Assembly: GCA_937944855.1 (NCBI GenBank)
Contig: CALFAY010000013.1
Location: 62,001-126,000 of the forward strand
Source of the DNA: an uncultured Planctomycetota bacterium
Lineage (GTDB): Bacteria > Planctomycetota > Planctomycetia > Gemmatales > HRBIN36
Reading direction: 5' to 3'
Length of the DNA: 64,000 bases
The number at the start of each line of letters is the position of its first letter. The first letter of the stretch is position 1. A program made the translations under genes and the position numbers. This document shows, piece after piece, positions 62,503 through 64,000 of this stretch. Under the pieces are notes generated by a model. That model searched no databases and was not told where the DNA came from. It saw nothing but the letters and a program-made list of their open reading frames with translations.

Positions 62503-63807
62503 ATGAAGACGACGAAGTGGACGGGGCATCTGGCCGCTTGCTTGGTTTTTCTCTGGGCAACTCCGGCATGGGCAGACGGCCCACCGGCGGGCAAAGTGGC
62601 GGCCGTTTCCGGAGCCTTGTTGCAACAGAGCGGCAACGGTCCGTCCTGGAAGCCGGCCAAACCCGGCGTGTCTGTTGCAGCTGACACCTTGCTGCTCGCC
62701 CTGCCGGAAGCGGAGATCGACTCGCTCAACGGCAACGTCCGCCTGCACCTGATGGCCGACCTGTCCCACCGCTTACCGGAGCCGATCTACGAGGGCGCCG
62801 TTGTCCTGAATCAGCCCAAGGGAGTCGATCTGGACTTCACGCTGGACCGGGGACTGGTTCTCGTCAGCCATCGCCGTCCGCGTGGTGAAGCGACGGTGCG
62901 CGTCCGCTTCGACAGGCATGTGTGGGACATCGTTCTGGAAAAGCCGGGAACCCGCATCGCTCTCGCGAAGGTGGGCCGTCATGCGGGAGGCATGCGGCCA
63001 TCCTTTGAAGACACCGCCAAGCCGTTCAAGCCCGATCAGCCGACCTTGCACGTTTACCTGCTCGTCCTCAGCGGCGACATCGAGCTGACCACGGGCGGCC
63101 TGTGCTTCGCCCTGGATGCTCCGCCCGGACCGGCCATATTTCACTGGAGCAACGTGGACGGCGACGAACCCGCTCCGCGACACCTCGAGCAACTTCCGAG
63201 TTTCGCTCAACCGCTCACCGCCGAAGAACGCCAATTGGCCGAGACCGTCAATCAGCGAGCCAAGAAACTCAACGAGTCGCCCCCCGCCAAGGTCGCCGCC
63301 GAATGCCTGGAAGACGCCGACCCGCGCTTTCGCAGGATGGGCGTTACCCTTCTGGGGGCAATCGATGACCTGGAGGGGCTTCTGAACGCACTCCAGAATC
63401 CCAAGCATCCCGAAGTGCGGGAACAGGCCGTGGTCATTCTCCGTCACTGGCTGGGCCGCAAGGCGGGACACGATGCGTTACTTTACCAGTATCTGACGAG
63501 CAAACGGCACCTGACCCCGGCTCAAGCGGCGGGATTCTTGCAACTTCTGTACGGCTTCAGTGAAGAGGACGCCGAATCGCCGGAACTGTACTCGACTCTG
63601 CTGGCGTACCTCAACCACGATTCGATCGCGGTGCGGGAACTGGTGCGTTATCATTTGTACCGTCTGGTCCCGGCCGGCAGCGACATTCCCTTCGACGCTG
63701 CTGATCCGCCGGCGAAGAGGGCCGAGGCGTTGAAGCGGTGGAAAGCCCTGATTCCTCCGGGCGAGTTGCCACCCAGGGCCATTCCCAAGTCAGGCGGGTT
63801 ACCGTAG
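62503..63807 (+). CDS. Exported FecR-like protein
   Basis: A 434-residue protein with a signal peptide (TGHLAACLVFLWATPAWADG). The beta-rich part after it (VAAVSGALLQQSGNGPSW, EIDSLNGNVRLHLMADL, DRGLVLVSHRRPRGEATV) resembles FecR-type domains that bind or sense in the periplasm. Residues from about 240 on are helical, with an LLNALQNPKHPEVREQAVVI-like repeat pattern that resembles HEAT repeats. Function is unknown. The ribosome binding site is weak, but a strong promoter lies just upstream. An unrelated exported protein begins 44 bases after it. Confidence 0.65.
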   Translation: MKTTKWTGHLAACLVFLWATPAWADGPPAGKVAAVSGALLQQSGNGPSWKPAKPGVSVAADTLLLALPEAEIDSLNGNVRLHLMADLSHRLPEPIYEGAVVLNQPKGVDLDFTLDRGLVLVSHRRPRGEATVRVRFDRHVWDIVLEKPGTRIALAKVGRHAGGMRPSFEDTAKPFKPDQPTLHVYLLVLSGDIELTTGGLCFALDAPPGPAIFHWSNVDGDEPAPRHLEQLPSFAQPLTAEERQLAETVNQRAKKLNESPPAKVAAECLEDADPRFRRMGVTLLGAIDDLEGLLNALQNPKHPEVREQAVVILRHWLGRKAGHDALLYQYLTSKRHLTPAQAAGFLQLLYGFSEEDAESPELYSTLLAYLNHDSIAVRELVRYHLYRLVPAGSDIPFDAADPPAKRAEALKRWKALIPPGELPPRAIPKSGGLP

Positions 63808-63850
63808 CAGGGCGTCGTTGAGCCAACAAAACTCTGAGGAGATGCTTGCT

Positions 63851-64000
63851 ATGTCGTCGTGCGGTCGCGGGCGACTCTGGATCGTGACTTGTGGATGGAG
63901 TATTGGACTGATGCTGGTACTGTTGGGCGCGCCCCAGCCGCTTGAAGCCCAACGGTTCGGCGGGCCGCGCTCCTGGTTCCCACCGAGCTACTACCAGCAG
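63851..64000 (+). CDS. Exported protein, 5' part only (runs off the window)
   Basis: Fifty codons from the ATG at 63851 with GAGGAG 9 bases upstream. The N-terminus has a few basic residues and a hydrophobic stretch (IGLMLVLLGAPQPLEAQ) followed by QRFGGPRSWFPPSYYQQ, so it looks like a secreted protein. The rest is outside the window, so family and function cannot be judged. Confidence 0.6.
   Translation, partial: MSSCGRGRLWIVTCGWSIGLMLVLLGAPQPLEAQRFGGPRSWFPPSYYQQ

Noticed and set aside
1-64000. Signs of mobile elements, CRISPR arrays, tRNA or rRNA genes
   Set aside because: I saw no transposase, integrase, phage structural gene, direct-repeat array or cloverleaf-like sequence; the gaps are short and composition is even.

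Overview
The window looks like chromosomal DNA of a planctomycete, probably from the Gemmatales/Isosphaerales side; the exact genus cannot be read from it. The evidence is GC-rich coding DNA, a neighbouring pair of a planctomycete-type cytochrome protein (PSCyt1/DUF1549/DUF1553) and a DUF1501 protein, enlarged type II secretion pseudopilins, and rsmH standing away from any cell-division (dcw) cluster. Genes are densely packed, often with ATGA or similar overlaps. I see no rRNA, tRNA, CRISPR array, insertion sequence, integrase or phage gene.

Layout. 1-1.4 kb: the 3' part of a propeller-type sugar-dehydrogenase-like protein. 1.4-4.5 kb: a small lipoprotein, then lpxD-lpxI (lipid A synthesis) and a DUF2760 protein. 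4.7-7.7 kb: an FHA protein coupled to mutY, then trxB. 7.8-10.9 kb: a DnaE-type polymerase whose PHP domain has lost its metal ligands. 11-16.3 kb: a C-N hydrolase, a small membrane protein, tsaB, an mlaE-mlaF-mlaD lipid transport operon and a glutaredoxin-like protein. About 16.4 kb: a promoter, hairpin and T-tract on the minus strand that could make a short RNA. 16.6-22.6 kb: an exported dipeptidase (minus), then the cytochrome protein and DUF1501 pair. 22.6-25.8 kb: an LptD/OstA-like outer membrane protein (minus). 26.4-43.3 kb: a type II secretion/type IV pilus assembly cluster on the minus strand, in the order ATPase, PilT, GspE, GspF, six pseudopilins, ending in a 1495-residue GspK-like protein. 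43.5-50.9 kb: sixA, rsmH, a LysM protein, rpmF, a degenerate plsX, fabD, acpP and fabF. 51-62.4 kb: seven consecutive exported amidohydrolase-like genes (nine modules). 62.5-64 kb: a FecR-like exported protein and the start of another exported protein.

Together the genes describe a cell with a real outer membrane: lipid A enzymes, an LptD-like assembly protein, an Mla transporter and a secretion pseudopilus. The most unusual locus is the amidohydrolase array. Only one of its nine modules keeps the full set of metal-binding residues, yet all seven genes remain intact, exported and tightly packed. A conserved but largely non-catalytic extracytoplasmic set, perhaps working with the one active enzyme, is an inference. 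Other points worth a second look are the inactive-looking PHP domain, the PlsX that lacks family motifs, the very large pseudopilins, a 25-residue repeat in MlaD and the candidate small RNA.
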